DNA from: CBDFHB01 sp965250115
GTDB lineage: Bacteria; Acidobacteriota; Vicinamibacteria; Marinacidobacterales; SMYC01
Assembly (NCBI GenBank): GCA_965250115.1
Contig: CBDFNJ010000002.1
Location: forward strand, 1,302,001-1,366,000
Direction of reading: 5' to 3'
DNA length: 64,000 bases
Shown piece after piece: positions 7,597-17,700 of the stretch. Position numbers and translations under genes: made by a program. The notes beneath the pieces were generated by a model that worked only from the letters and a program-made list of their open reading frames with translations, was not told where the DNA came from and searched no databases. The stretch's first letter is position 1, and every line of letters begins with the position of its first letter.

Positions 7597-9684
7597 ATGA
7601 AGGACCATCTAAAAAACCCCCTAATGAGTCCGGCCTCTAGGTCACCGCTCTTCGACGCCGTCGAGCCAGATCATGTCGAGCCCGGGATCCGCGCGCTCGT
7701 TGCGGAGGTCTCGGCGATGCTCGAGGGGCTCGAGAAAACGGCGGAGCCGAGCTGGGAAGGTGTCGTCGAGCCCATCGAGAGGATGCACGACCGCCTCAGT
7801 TTCGGCTGGGGTGTCGTCGAGCACCTGATGAGCGTCAAGAACAGCGAGGAGCTTCGCACGGCTTATGAGAGCGTCGAGCCCGAAGTGGTGCAGCTGTCGA
7901 TGCGGATCGGTCAGAGCCCTTCAATCTTTCGGGCACTCGTCGCGCTTCGCGATGGCGGGAGGGCCGACTCTCTGGACGCCGCGCAGAAACGTATTCTGGA
8001 CAAGCTTATTCAGGACGCGGAACACGCGGGAGTCGCTTTGAAAGGGAAGAAGAAGGAGCGCTTCCAGGAGTTAAAGCTCGAGCTAGCCGAGCTCAGCACC
8101 CGGTTCGGAAATCATCTCCTCGACGCGACAAAGGCTTTCGAGCTCGTGCTCCGGTCGAAAGACGAGGTCACAGGGTTACCTCAGAGCTATCTGGAAATGG
8201 CGGCGCAGTCGGCGAGGCTCGGCGGGGAGAGCGGGGCCTCGGCCTCCGAGGGACCCTGGAGGATCACGCTCGACGGCCCGAGCTTCGTGGGGTTCATGAA
8301 ACACGGGACACGGCGTGACCTGCGGGAAAAGCTTTACCGCGGGTTCGTTGCGCGGGCCTCGGACGGCGAATTCGACAATCAACCGCTCATCGATGTGATA
8401 CTCCGATTGAGACGCGAGGAAGCCAAGCTGCTGGGTTGCGCGACCTACGCAGAGCTTTCGCTCTCGAAGAAAATGGCGGGCACGGTCGATCGAGCCGAAA
8501 GATTGCTCGAGGAGCTCCGTGGCGTGGCCTATGACGCCGCCCACCGCGAGATGGACGAGCTGAAGGCTTTCACGCGAGAGCAAGGGGAGTCCGAAGAGGT
8601 TCGTCACTGGGACGTCACCTATTGGAGCGAGCGCATGCGAGAAGCGCGGTTCGACTACAGCGAGGAGTTGCTCAGATCCTACTTTCCGCTGCCTCGAGTG
8701 CTCGAAGGTCTCTTCGCGCTGGCTCGACGCTTGTTCGAGATCGAAGTAGTCGGTGCTGACGGGGAGGCTCCGGTCTGGCACGAGGACGTCCGTTTCTTTC
8801 GAGTGCGTTCGCTCGAGGGCGAAGACCTCGCGGCTTTCTATCTCGACCCCTACAGCCGGCCGCAGAACAAACGCGGCGGCGCGTGGATGAACGAGGTCGT
8901 TGGGCGAAGCGACCTATTCGCCCCCAAGGGTCGAGGCGCGCGGTTGCCCGTCGCCCATCTCATCTGCAACGGCACGCCGCCCGTCGACGGAAAACCCTCT
9001 TTGATGACGTTCCGGGAGATAGAGACGTTGTTTCACGAGTTCGGTCACACCCTGCAGCACATGCTGACCCGGGTCGATTATGGACTCGCTTCCGGGATTC
9101 GGAACGTCGATTGGGATGCGGTCGAGCTTCCGAGTCAGTTCATGGAGAACTGGTGCTACCACCGGGAGACGATCCTCGGGTTGTCGTCCCACGTGGAGAC
9201 CGGGGCCCCTCTTCCCGATACGCTCTTCGACAAGATCTGCGCTGCGCGCACATATCAGTCGGGCATGTCCACTCTACGCCAGCTGTATTTCAGCTTTCTT
9301 GACCTTGGCCTTCACCATCGCTACGAAGGTGGCGAAGAGACGCCGACGGACGTTCAGCGCCGCATCGCGGCGGAGGCGACGGTTCTGCCGCCGCTTCCGG
9401 AGGACCGCTTTCTCTGCAGCTTCTCACACATCTTTCAGGGAGGCTACGCCGCGGGCTACTACTCTTACAAGTGGGCGGAGGTGCTCTCAGCCGATGCCTT
9501 CGCGGCCTTCGAAGAGGCGGGTCTGAACGAGGAGCAAGCTTTGAAGAGCACCGGGCGGCGTTTCCGCGATACCGTACTCTCTCTAGGGGGTAGCGCACCG
9601 CCGATGGAGGTCTTCAAGCGATTTCGCGGTCGGGAGCCGAGCACCGAGGCCCTGCTTCGGCACTCCGGTTTGGTCGCGGCGTAG
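7597..9684 (+). CDS. M3-family oligopeptidase, PrlC-like
   Basis: Cytosolic zinc oligopeptidase of 695 residues, matching oligopeptidase A/dipeptidyl carboxypeptidase length. The zinc site HEFGH begins at residue 480, and a downstream LPSQFMENWCYH supplies the third ligand region. It probably degrades short peptides such as cleaved signal peptides. No signal peptide is present. A second methionine at residue 10 (MSPASRS) is an alternative start. Confidence 0.93.
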   Translation: MKDHLKNPLMSPASRSPLFDAVEPDHVEPGIRALVAEVSAMLEGLEKTAEPSWEGVVEPIERMHDRLSFGWGVVEHLMSVKNSEELRTAYESVEPEVVQLSMRIGQSPSIFRALVALRDGGRADSLDAAQKRILDKLIQDAEHAGVALKGKKKERFQELKLELAELSTRFGNHLLDATKAFELVLRSKDEVTGLPQSYLEMAAQSARLGGESGASASEGPWRITLDGPSFVGFMKHGTRRDLREKLYRGFVARASDGEFDNQPLIDVILRLRREEAKLLGCATYAELSLSKKMAGTVDRAERLLEELRGVAYDAAHREMDELKAFTREQGESEEVRHWDVTYWSERMREARFDYSEELLRSYFPLPRVLEGLFALARRLFEIEVVGADGEAPVWHEDVRFFRVRSLEGEDLAAFYLDPYSRPQNKRGGAWMNEVVGRSDLFAPKGRGARLPVAHLICNGTPPVDGKPSLMTFREIETLFHEFGHTLQHMLTRVDYGLASGIRNVDWDAVELPSQFMENWCYHRETILGLSSHVETGAPLPDTLFDKICAARTYQSGMSTLRQLYFSFLDLGLHHRYEGGEETPTDVQRRIAAEATVLPPLPEDRFLCSFSHIFQGGYAAGYYSYKWAEVLSADAFAAFEEAGLNEEQALKSTGRRFRDTVLSLGGSAPPMEVFKRFRGREPSTEALLRHSGLVAA

Positions 9685-9688
9685 CGGG

Positions 9689-10129
9689 ATGCCAGAGAAC
9701 ACCGACAGGATGCGGCCTAGATCGTGGTCGTGGCTCTTCGTAGTTTGTGCTGCCTGCTCGAACGGCGAGGGGGACGGAGGGGTTCAAGCGGACCCCGTGC
9801 CACCTCCTCGGGCGAGCTTCGATGTATCGGGTCGTATTCTCGGACCCGTTCAGCAGGACGACGACACTGACATCGAGCTCCGAATCGCGGAAACCAACGG
9901 CGTCGCGGGGCACCTCAACTTCATTCGGCTGACGTGCAACAATCGATCCTCCTCGGAGTGGGGTGCGGGAAGCTTCATCGCGGAGAGCGGTACGAACCGA
10001 ATCGGCGCGAATACCACACTCGTATACGTCCGGCACTATACCTGCCCGACCTCGACGACGAGCATGGCAACCATCATCAGGTCAAGGCATCTCCTTTCCA
10101 TCCCGATTGGCCAGGCAGTTGAGACCTGA
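9689..10129 (+). CDS. Hypothetical exported or lipoprotein-like protein
   Basis: Protein of 146 residues with an arginine-bearing N-terminus and a short hydrophobic run ending VVCAACSNGEG, which could be a signal peptide or poor lipobox. The rest (VSGRILGPVQQDDDTDIEL and a LNFIRLTCNN stretch) looks like a beta-rich extracellular domain. The last about 30 residues look less protein-like, so the C-terminus may be frameshifted. I do not recognise a family. It follows the M3 peptidase by 4 bases. Confidence 0.45.
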   Translation: MPENTDRMRPRSWSWLFVVCAACSNGEGDGGVQADPVPPPRASFDVSGRILGPVQQDDDTDIELRIAETNGVAGHLNFIRLTCNNRSSSEWGAGSFIAESGTNRIGANTTLVYVRHYTCPTSTTSMATIIRSRHLLSIPIGQAVET

Positions 10130-10261
10130 AGCGAGAAGCCTTGCCGCCTTCCGCAGCGAGCCTGCCGAGCGGAGGGCTGGCCCGGTCGGAGGCCGGGCGC
10201 GTTGCAGAAAAAGTAGGGCCCCAAGGCATTGATGGAAGAGGCGAGTGAGCACTAAGAGAAG

Positions 10262-10861
10262 ATGAGTCGTCTCGATGTCGATGGACTGAGATTTCTGGAC
10301 AAGGGGCCCATCGACCTCACCGTCGAGAGCGGTGAGTGCGTTGCTCTCATGGGCGCCTCGGGTGCGGGCAAGACTCTCCTGCTTCGCGCCATCGCGGATC
10401 TGGATCTGCACGACGGAGTGGCCTGCTTGGATGGGCGAGAAGCGGAGAGTATGCCGGCCCCCGAGTGGCGGCGTATCGTCGGGCTGCTGCCGCCGGAGTC
10501 TGGATGGTGGGCGGATGACGTCGGCGCGCACTTTCCGGCGAGCTTCGAGGGCGCGGCCGATTTGGACGCCCTCGGGCTCGATCTCGAAGTCATGCACTTT
10601 CGCGTCGCGCGCCTCTCGACGGGCGAACGCCAGCGGCTCGCTCTGCTACGCCTGCTCACCAATCATCCTCGGGCGCTGCTGCTCGACGAGCCCACGGCGA
10701 GCCTCGATGCTGACAATGCTGAGCGCGTCGAACGGCGGGTTGCTCGCTACCAGCAGGAGTCGGAGGCGGCCGTGCTCTGGGTGAGTCACGACAGAGAGCA
10801 GGCCCGTCGCATCGCGTCTCGCGGCTTCGAGCTCCAGGGTGGTCGACTCCAATCGTTATGA
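10262..10861 (+). CDS. fetA: ABC transporter ATPase, iron-export type
   Basis: A 199-residue nucleotide-binding subunit. It has Walker A GASGAGKT, signature LSTGERQRL, Walker B ALLLDEPTASLD and a WVSHD switch histidine. The compact size and direct coupling to an UPF0014 permease match FetA/YbbL of the FetAB exporter, which helps remove excess iron and protects against oxidative stress. Its TGA stop overlaps the ATG of the permease gene. Confidence 0.88.
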   Translation: MSRLDVDGLRFLDKGPIDLTVESGECVALMGASGAGKTLLLRAIADLDLHDGVACLDGREAESMPAPEWRRIVGLLPPESGWWADDVGAHFPASFEGAADLDALGLDLEVMHFRVARLSTGERQRLALLRLLTNHPRALLLDEPTASLDADNAERVERRVARYQQESEAAVLWVSHDREQARRIASRGFELQGGRLQSL

Positions 10862-11649
10862 CCCTCATCTCACTCACGCCCTTCGACCTTGCCATTGCCT
10901 CGGTTCTCGTCGTCGCGCTCGCCGCGCTCAGCTTTCACTTTCGTCTCGGCATGGGCGGTCGCATTCTAGTGGCCGCGCTTCGAACCGTCGTCCAACTCAC
11001 GTTGGTCGGCCTCGTGCTCAAGGCAGTCTTTTCGGCGCAGCGCCCCTCATGGCTCGCTCTCATCGCCATCGTCATGCTCCTCGTTGCCGGGAGAGAAGTG
11101 CTCGCCCGTCAATCTCGGCGGCTGAAGGGTGTATGGGGTTTCACCGTCGGCACGCTCTCCATGTTCCTGTCCGCGTTCACGGTGACGCTGCTCGCGCTCG
11201 TCGTCGTCGTACGACCCGAGCCGTGGTGGAAGGCGCAATACGCGATCCCGTTACTGGGGATGCTTCTGGGAAACACGATGACCGGCGTCGCGCTCGGAAT
11301 GGGGAGGCTCACGGAGAGCGCCCATCGCGATCGTCTCGTGATCGAGCAGAGGCTTGTCCTCGGACAGACTCGCGAGGACGCTACTCGAGAGCTCCGACAG
11401 GAGAGCATCCGCACTGGAATGATCCCGATTCTGAACGCGATGGCAGCGGCCGGGATCGTCAGCCTTCCTGGCATGATGACGGGACAAATTCTCGCCGGGA
11501 GCCCTCCGGTGGAAGCCGTGAAATATCAGATCTTGATCATGTTTCTGATCGCCGCTGGAACGGGCTTCGGCGTCATCTGCGCGGTCTGGCTAACGGCCAG
11601 GCGCCTCTTCGACGATAGGCACCGGCTGCGTCTCGAGAGACTCGCTTAG
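10858..11649 (+). CDS. fetB: ABC transporter permease, iron-export type
   Basis: A 263-residue inner-membrane protein of the UPF0014/FetB family, with about seven predicted helices. It carries the family stretches ALRTVVQLTLVGLVLK and GNTMTGVALGMGRL, plus the cytoplasmic RQESIRTGMIPILNAMAAAGIVSLPGMMTGQILAG region. It overlaps fetA by four bases (ATGA), so translation is coupled. It is followed after 4 bases by a small flavoprotein-type gene. Confidence 0.9.
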   Translation: MTLISLTPFDLAIASVLVVALAALSFHFRLGMGGRILVAALRTVVQLTLVGLVLKAVFSAQRPSWLALIAIVMLLVAGREVLARQSRRLKGVWGFTVGTLSMFLSAFTVTLLALVVVVRPEPWWKAQYAIPLLGMLLGNTMTGVALGMGRLTESAHRDRLVIEQRLVLGQTREDATRELRQESIRTGMIPILNAMAAAGIVSLPGMMTGQILAGSPPVEAVKYQILIMFLIAAGTGFGVICAVWLTARRLFDDRHRLRLERLA

Positions 11650-11653
11650 CCCG

Positions 11654-12001
11654 TTGCGGCGCGGAGGGCTCTGCGTGAAGAGCAAAGAACTGTCGTATCT
11701 GTATCTCACGACCATCGGCTCGAAGAGTGGTCGCGATCACGAGATCGAGATCTGGTTCACCGAGCACGGCGGGTGCTTCTATCTCATTTCGGAGACCCGT
11801 GAGAAGGCGCACTGGGTTCAGAACGTTCGACACGAACCGCGAGTGCGAGTCTGCATCGGCGCTGAGCGTTTCGAGAGTGTCGGGCGGATCGTCGAACCCT
11901 CGGCCGAGCCTGAGCTCGTCGCGCGGGTGCGTGAGCTTTCCGAGGCGAAGTACGGCTGGAGTGAAGGAGTTATTGTGGAGCTCGAGCCCGATCGGCGCTA
12001 A
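11654..12001 (+). CDS. DUF385/Ddn-type nitroreductase-family protein
   Basis: Small protein of 115 residues resembling the split-barrel deazaflavin- or flavin-dependent nitroreductase family (LYLTTIGSKSGRDHEIEIWF, then WVQNVRHEPRVRVCIG). It could start at the GTG at 11675, which would drop the unconserved MRRGGLC. Cofactor and substrate are not shown by the sequence. It lies between fetB and efp on the same strand. Confidence 0.72.
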   Translation: MRRGGLCVKSKELSYLYLTTIGSKSGRDHEIEIWFTEHGGCFYLISETREKAHWVQNVRHEPRVRVCIGAERFESVGRIVEPSAEPELVARVRELSEAKYGWSEGVIVELEPDRR

Positions 12002-12029
12002 TATGCCGGGTCACCGTTTGGAAGCAGAG

Positions 12030-12602
12030 ATGGCAGACACCATTAGCACGAATCAATTTCGTTCCGGGCTGAAAGTCATGCTGGACGGCGATCCCGCCGT
12101 GATGATCGACGTCGAGTTTGTGAAGCCGGGAAAGGGACAAGCTTTCACTCGAGTCAAGTACCGAAATCTGAAGACCGGTCGCGTCCTGGAGAAGACCTTC
12201 AAGTCGGGGGAGAGCGTTGCGGGCGCCGATGTCGTCGATACCGAAATGCAGTATCTCTACAGCGACGGCGAGTTCTGGCATTTCATGGATCCGAACTCCT
12301 ACGAGCAGTATCAAGCGGACGCGGGCGCCGTGGGAGATACCTCGAAGTGGCTCAAGGAAGAGGCGCGGTGCCAGGTGACGCTCTACAACAACTTAATCAT
12401 CCAAGTCACGCCGCCCATGTTCGTGGAGCTCGAGGTCAAGGAGACGGAGCCGGGTATCCGCGGTGACACGGCCGGGACCGGTGGCAAGAACGCGACTCTC
12501 GAGACCGGAGCCGTGGTGCGCGTCCCCCTCTTTGTCAAAGCAGGGGAGAAGCTGAAGCTCGATACCCGCACGGGAGAGTACGTCGGCCGCGTCAAAGAGT
12601 GA
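12030..12602 (+). CDS. efp: Elongation factor P
   Basis: Translation factor that relieves ribosome stalling at polyproline. The start is the ATG of MADTISTNQFRSG; a longer open frame runs upstream but matches nothing. The 190-residue protein has the three-domain EF-P layout. The modification loop KPGKGQAF puts a lysine at residue 35, equivalent to Lys34 of the Escherichia coli factor that receives beta-lysine. The matching ligase gene epmA overlaps its stop codon (GTGA). Confidence 0.96.
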   Translation: MADTISTNQFRSGLKVMLDGDPAVMIDVEFVKPGKGQAFTRVKYRNLKTGRVLEKTFKSGESVAGADVVDTEMQYLYSDGEFWHFMDPNSYEQYQADAGAVGDTSKWLKEEARCQVTLYNNLIIQVTPPMFVELEVKETEPGIRGDTAGTGGKNATLETGAVVRVPLFVKAGEKLKLDTRTGEYVGRVKE

Positions 12603-13558
12603 GCGCCTCCGCCGATTGGACGCCCGCAGCTCCGATCGCGGCGATGCGCCTTCGCGCGCGGCTTCTCTCTCGCATTCGGAATTTCTTCGACGCTCGTGGT
12701 GTCCTGGAGGTCGAAACGCCCCTCCTCGGTCACGCGGCCACGACCGACCACCACATCGAGAGCCTGCGTGTCCGGTTCGGCGGGGAAGAGCTCTACTTGC
12801 AGAGCTCGCCCGAGCTCGCCATGAAACGACTGCTCGCGGCGGGCTCCGGATCGATTTATCAGGTATGTAAGGCTTTCCGCGGCGCCGAGCGGGGGTCGCG
12901 CCACAACCCAGAGTTCACGATGGTGGAGTGGTATCGCGTCGGGATGAATCACCATCAATTGATGAACGAAGTCGAGCTCTTGCTTCAGGAGGTGCTCGGC
13001 ACAGGTTCGGCAGAGCGCGTCTCCTATGGGGCCATTTTCCAACGCCATGTGGGGCTCGACCCTCACTGCGCGACCGCCGAGGAGCTCGAGGCCCGTGCAC
13101 GTGAGCTTTCCCTCTCTTTGGTCTCGACATCACCCTTGATTCGAGAGGACTGGCTCAACTTGTTGATGGCAAGGATTATAGAGCCGAAGCTCGACCCCCG
13201 AGCCCCAGTTTTCGTCTTCGATTTTCCCGTCGAGCTCGCGGCGATGGCGCGGATCCGGCCGGGACCGCCTCCAGTCGCTGAGCGATTCGAGGTCTATCTT
13301 CGGGGAATGGAACTTGCAAACGGCTACCACGAGCTCATCGACGCTCGCGAGCAACGTGAACGCTTCCTCTCCGACCTGGAGAGGCGGCGAAACACGGGTG
13401 CGGTGCCGGTGAAGTGGGATGAGCGCCTGCTCGCCGCGCTCGAGTCGGGAATGCCCGCCTGCGCTGGCGTCGCGCTGGGACTCGATCGGCTGCTGATGGT
13501 TGCCGCCGGGACCCGGTCGCTCGACGACGTTCTCGGCTATCCCGTCGAGCGGGCGTGA
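12599..13558 (+). CDS. epmA: EF-P beta-lysine ligase
   Basis: A 319-residue LysRS-like enzyme (PoxA/GenX) without the N-terminal anticodon-binding domain of a true lysyl-tRNA synthetase. Class II motifs are visible: VETPLLGHAATTD, FRGAERGSRHNPEFTMVEWYR (motif 2), ELANGYHEL and GVALGLDRLLM (motif 3). It attaches (R)-beta-lysine to EF-P. The four-base overlap with efp supports the role. The aminomutase epmB is not in the window. Confidence 0.93.
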   Translation: MSASADWTPAAPIAAMRLRARLLSRIRNFFDARGVLEVETPLLGHAATTDHHIESLRVRFGGEELYLQSSPELAMKRLLAAGSGSIYQVCKAFRGAERGSRHNPEFTMVEWYRVGMNHHQLMNEVELLLQEVLGTGSAERVSYGAIFQRHVGLDPHCATAEELEARARELSLSLVSTSPLIREDWLNLLMARIIEPKLDPRAPVFVFDFPVELAAMARIRPGPPPVAERFEVYLRGMELANGYHELIDAREQRERFLSDLERRRNTGAVPVKWDERLLAALESGMPACAGVALGLDRLLMVAAGTRSLDDVLGYPVERA

Positions 13559-13591
13559 GCCCCACCGAAGCTCGGAAGGAAGAGGGAACGG

Positions 13592-14575
13592 ATGCCGTCT
13601 CTGCCGCTGCTCGGGCTCCTGCTTCTTTCCCAGATCGTCGTTTTCACCGACGGCACTTCGCTCGAGGTCTCGGCGTACGAAGTCCGAGGGGAGCTCGTCG
13701 TTCTGACGACGACGGACGGCAAGCTTCGGTCGGTGCCGCGTAGCTACCTCGACATTCCGGCGACCCGAGTTGCTGCGACGCCCGCGGAACCATCTCCCCA
13801 TCCAGCGGATTCCTCTCCGAATACCGAAGCCCTCGTGGCGGAGGCTTTCGAGCTCGTGGGCTTCCGGCGCCTCACGTCCGAGATCTCGCGTTCCGCGAGC
13901 GCGGTGGCGGGAGAGTATTATTCGGCTTCGAAGAGTGATCCGACCTCGATGCTCATGGCGGCGGCGCTTTCCACGGGATTCGCGGAGGAGCGGTTCCAAG
14001 AGGTCGCCGAGCAGGCCTTTCGTGACCGTACGACGAGCGCTCGGCTCTCGGACGCCGTCCTCTGGTTGCGCTCTCCCTTCGCACGGAAGATGGGACGCAT
14101 CGAGCGCGAGCATGGGGCCGAGGGGCTTTTAGACTACACCCGCGAGATCGAGGCTGACCCACCGACGCGGTCCCGCGTAGGGCTTCTTCACCGTCTCGAC
14201 GTCGCGAGCGGCACGAGCGAGACGGCGGTCGAGATGCAAGCGGCGATGATGACCGCGATGCTGGAGGGGGTGAATCCGGGCCTACCCTCGGAACAACGTC
14301 TCAGTCCCATCGCCATCGAGAGGATCGTGCGGGAAGCCCGGCCTCGGTTCGCCCAAAAAACACGGGATCGCGTGCAACTCTCTCTCATGTTCACCTACCG
14401 GCACGTCACCGACGACGAGCTTCGGGGTTATCTCGAGTATCTGGAGTCCGACGGCGGGACCTGGCTGAGCCACGTCGTCCTGAAGTCGCTTTTCGTTGCC
14501 ATGGAAGACGCCGCCCGGCGTTCCGGAGAAGTCCTTGCCGAAGGGCTCGCCGAGCTCCGGAAGACCAAAGCCTGA
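13592..14575 (+). CDS. Exported protein with DUF2059-like C-terminus
   Basis: Protein of 327 residues with an N-terminal signal peptide (LPLLGLLLLSQIVVF). A short beta-rich segment follows (VFTDGTSLEVSAYEVRGELVVLTTTDG, resembling a small SHD1-type fold), then a proline/serine linker at about 65-85. The helical C-terminal part resembles DUF2059 proteins. A GGAAGGAAGAGGG purine run precedes the ATG. Function unknown. Confidence 0.65.
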   Translation: MPSLPLLGLLLLSQIVVFTDGTSLEVSAYEVRGELVVLTTTDGKLRSVPRSYLDIPATRVAATPAEPSPHPADSSPNTEALVAEAFELVGFRRLTSEISRSASAVAGEYYSASKSDPTSMLMAAALSTGFAEERFQEVAEQAFRDRTTSARLSDAVLWLRSPFARKMGRIEREHGAEGLLDYTREIEADPPTRSRVGLLHRLDVASGTSETAVEMQAAMMTAMLEGVNPGLPSEQRLSPIAIERIVREARPRFAQKTRDRVQLSLMFTYRHVTDDELRGYLEYLESDGGTWLSHVVLKSLFVAMEDAARRSGEVLAEGLAELRKTKA

Positions 14576-14759
14576 ATCGTCCGGCGCCCACCGAAATCGC
14601 ATAGTACAAGCGCCGCTACGTCGTCGTCATACCCGAGACCGGGTGGCCAACGACGGCCATCCTTCGGTTCGATCCCTAGAGATCTCGAGAGAACTTGATT
14701 GTGCCTGGCGCGGAGACTAGGATTTGACGCACGTCGGCACAGCGAAATGGAGTAGACGG

Positions 14760-17700
14760 ATGAGACATACGATTTGGATGGGATTTTTGTGGCTCTTTGC
14801 CGCTACGTTGGTGTCCGGGCAGGGAAGCCAGCTGGACTACGAAGAGAATGCGGCTAACCTCCGGGTCGATCCATCTCTTCTCGATGGGCTTCAGTATCGC
14901 TCGGTGGGGTTTTCGCGTGGCGGTCGCTCGACGGCGGTAGCCGGAGTTCCGGGCCAACCCCTCGTCTACTACTTCGGCGGCACGGGCGGGGGCGTGTGGA
15001 AAACGACCGATGCGGGAAACAACTGGGAGAACGTGACCGACGGCTCTTTCGGCGTCGGAAGCATCGGCGCGATCGCCGTCGCGCCGTCCGACCCGAATGT
15101 CGTCTACGTCGGGACCGGCTCGACGTGCCCTCGGGGCAACATCTCGGTGGGTGACGGTATCTACAAATCGACCGATGCGGGAAAGACCTGGGAGCACATC
15201 GGGCTGAGGAACGCCGGGCAGATTGGTCGGATTCGCGTTCATCCCCACGACGCCGATCTCGTTTACGTCGCGGCGCTGGGGCACCTCTTCGGGTCCAACC
15301 CGGAACGCGGCGTATTCCGCTCGACGGACGGAGGCACGACGTGGAAGAACGTGCACTTCATCAGCGAGCGGACGGGCGTGGTGGATCTCGCGATGGACCC
15401 CACGAACCCGCGCATCCTGATGGCGGCGGCCTGGCGCGCGGAGCGCAAGCCTTGGGCCATGATCTCCGGTAGCGAGGGGGGCGGGATTTATCGATCCTCC
15501 GATGGCGGAGAGACGTGGAAGAAGCTCGAGGGTGGTCTTCCCGATGGTCTCGTCGGACGCTCCAGTGTCTCGATCTCACAAGCAAACGGCGACCGTGCCT
15601 GGGCCCTGCTCGAGGCCGAGGGCGACAAAGGCGGTGTCTACCGTACGGATGATGGCGGCGAGAGCTGGGAACGCCTCAACGGGGACGCCAATCTGCGGCA
15701 GCGGCCCTGGTACTACACCCACATCTACGCGGACCCGAAGGACGAGGACACCGTCTATGCGCACAATACCCGGTTCTACAAATCTATCGACGGCGGCAGG
15801 ACCTTCGATCAGCAGATCCAGACCCCTCACGGCGACAACCACAATCTCTGGTTGAACCCGAACGATCCGCGGATCATGATCAACGCGAACGACGGCGGGG
15901 CGACCGTCTCCTTCGACGGAGGTGACTCGTGGTCGACCCAGAACAATCAGCTGACGGCGCAGATTTACCGGGTTTTCGTGGACGACCAGTGGCCCTATCG
16001 AATCTACGCCTCCCAGCAAGACAACAGCACCATCTCGGTCCCTAGCCGCGCCCGCTCGTCGGTCGCGCCCGACTGGTACGACGTGGGCGGGTGCGAGAGC
16101 GGCCATATCGCCGTCGACCCGCGCGACCCGGACCTCGTCTACGCCGGCTGCTATGGCGGTCAGATCACGCGAATCCACCGCGGGACGGGTGAGCGTCGCC
16201 AGATTCTTCACTATCCGCAGCTGCAGCTTGGCCAGGCGGCACGCGACCTCAAGTACCGCTTTCAGTGGAACGCTCCGATTCGCTTGTCACCCCACGACCC
16301 CGACATCCTCTACCACGCGTCCCAGGTCGTGCACATGTCGAAGGACGAAGGCCAGAGCTGGACCGTCATCAGTCCGGACCTCACCACCAACAACCCCGAG
16401 CATCAGGACTATGCAGGGGGGCCGATTACCTATGACAACACGGGGGTGGAGGTCTATGACACTGTCTTCGCCTTCGAGGAATCACCTCACACGCAGGGGC
16501 TCATGTGGGCCGGAACGGATGATGGTCGCATCCACCTTTCGCGGAACGCTGGCACTTCCTGGAGCGAGATCACGCCGGCGGCGATGCCGGAGGGCGGAAC
16601 GGTCAACGTCATCGAGCTGTCGGCGCACGATGCGGGCCGTGCCTTCGTCGCCGTCTATCGCTATCGCGAGAACGACTTCCGCCCCTATATCTTTCGCACC
16701 GACGACTACGGCGCGAGCTGGGAACTCCTGACGGACGGCGCCAACGGCGTTCCCAACACCCACTTTGTGCGAGCGATCCGCGAGGATCCCGATCGCAAAG
16801 GTCTGCTCTATGCCGGCACCGAGTTCGGGATGTACGTCTCGTTTGACGACGGGCGGCACTGGCAGCCGTTCCAGCTCAATCTGCCGGTCGCGCCGATCAC
16901 GGACCTTCGGGTCCACCGCAAAGACCTCGTCGTGTCGACCCAGGGGCGCTCGTTGTGGGTGCTCGATGACCTTTCGCCCCTTCACCAGATCACGGACGAA
17001 GTCACGACGGCGAGCGCTTGGCTCTTCGCGCCCCGCGCGGCCTATCGAGGAGCCTCCCTCGGCGATGCAACCTTCACCTACTATCTCCCCGATGAGACCG
17101 ACGACGCGCTGAAGCTCGAGATCCTGGACGGCAGCGGCAAGGTGCTGAGAACCTTCGTCAGCGGGGAAGATGAAGGCGAGGACGACGCTCCGGCTCTTCC
17201 GGCGAAAGCGGGCGTGAATCGTTTCCAGTGGGATCTGCGGGAGGAAGCTCCCGAGATCCCGGAGGGTGTCGTCCATTGGGGGCAAGCACCGGGAATGCCG
17301 GTCGTACCGGGCCGTTACCAGGGACGCCTGTCGCGGGGAGACTGGACCGAGACGCGCCCGTTCGACGTCCTCGCCGATCCGCGCTCTAGTACGACGATCG
17401 CTCAGCTGCGGGAACAGTACGACTTCGGTAAGCGCATCGCATCCGACATCGACGCTCTCTTCGAAACGCTCACGAACCTGCGAGACGTCAGGCGTCAATC
17501 GGAGGAGATCGAAGAGCGCATGGAGAAAGCCGGTGTGGAGAACGCCGAAGTGTCGCGTGCGATGAAGGCGCTGAACGAGAAGCTCGTCGAGCTAGAGGAG
17601 GGGACTACGCAGGTCAAGAGCAAGTCGAGTCAGGACCCGATCAATTTTCCTCCCAGGATCGACAACCAGCTCACCAATCTCTATCAATACGTCGTGAACG

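Noticed and set aside
11727..12029. N-terminal extension of EF-P
   Set aside because: It overlaps the nitroreductase-family gene in another frame, and EF-P proteins start at the MADT position.
14640..14700. Possible tRNA, because of a TTCGATCCC T-loop-like string
   Set aside because: No acceptor, D or anticodon stem can be paired around it.
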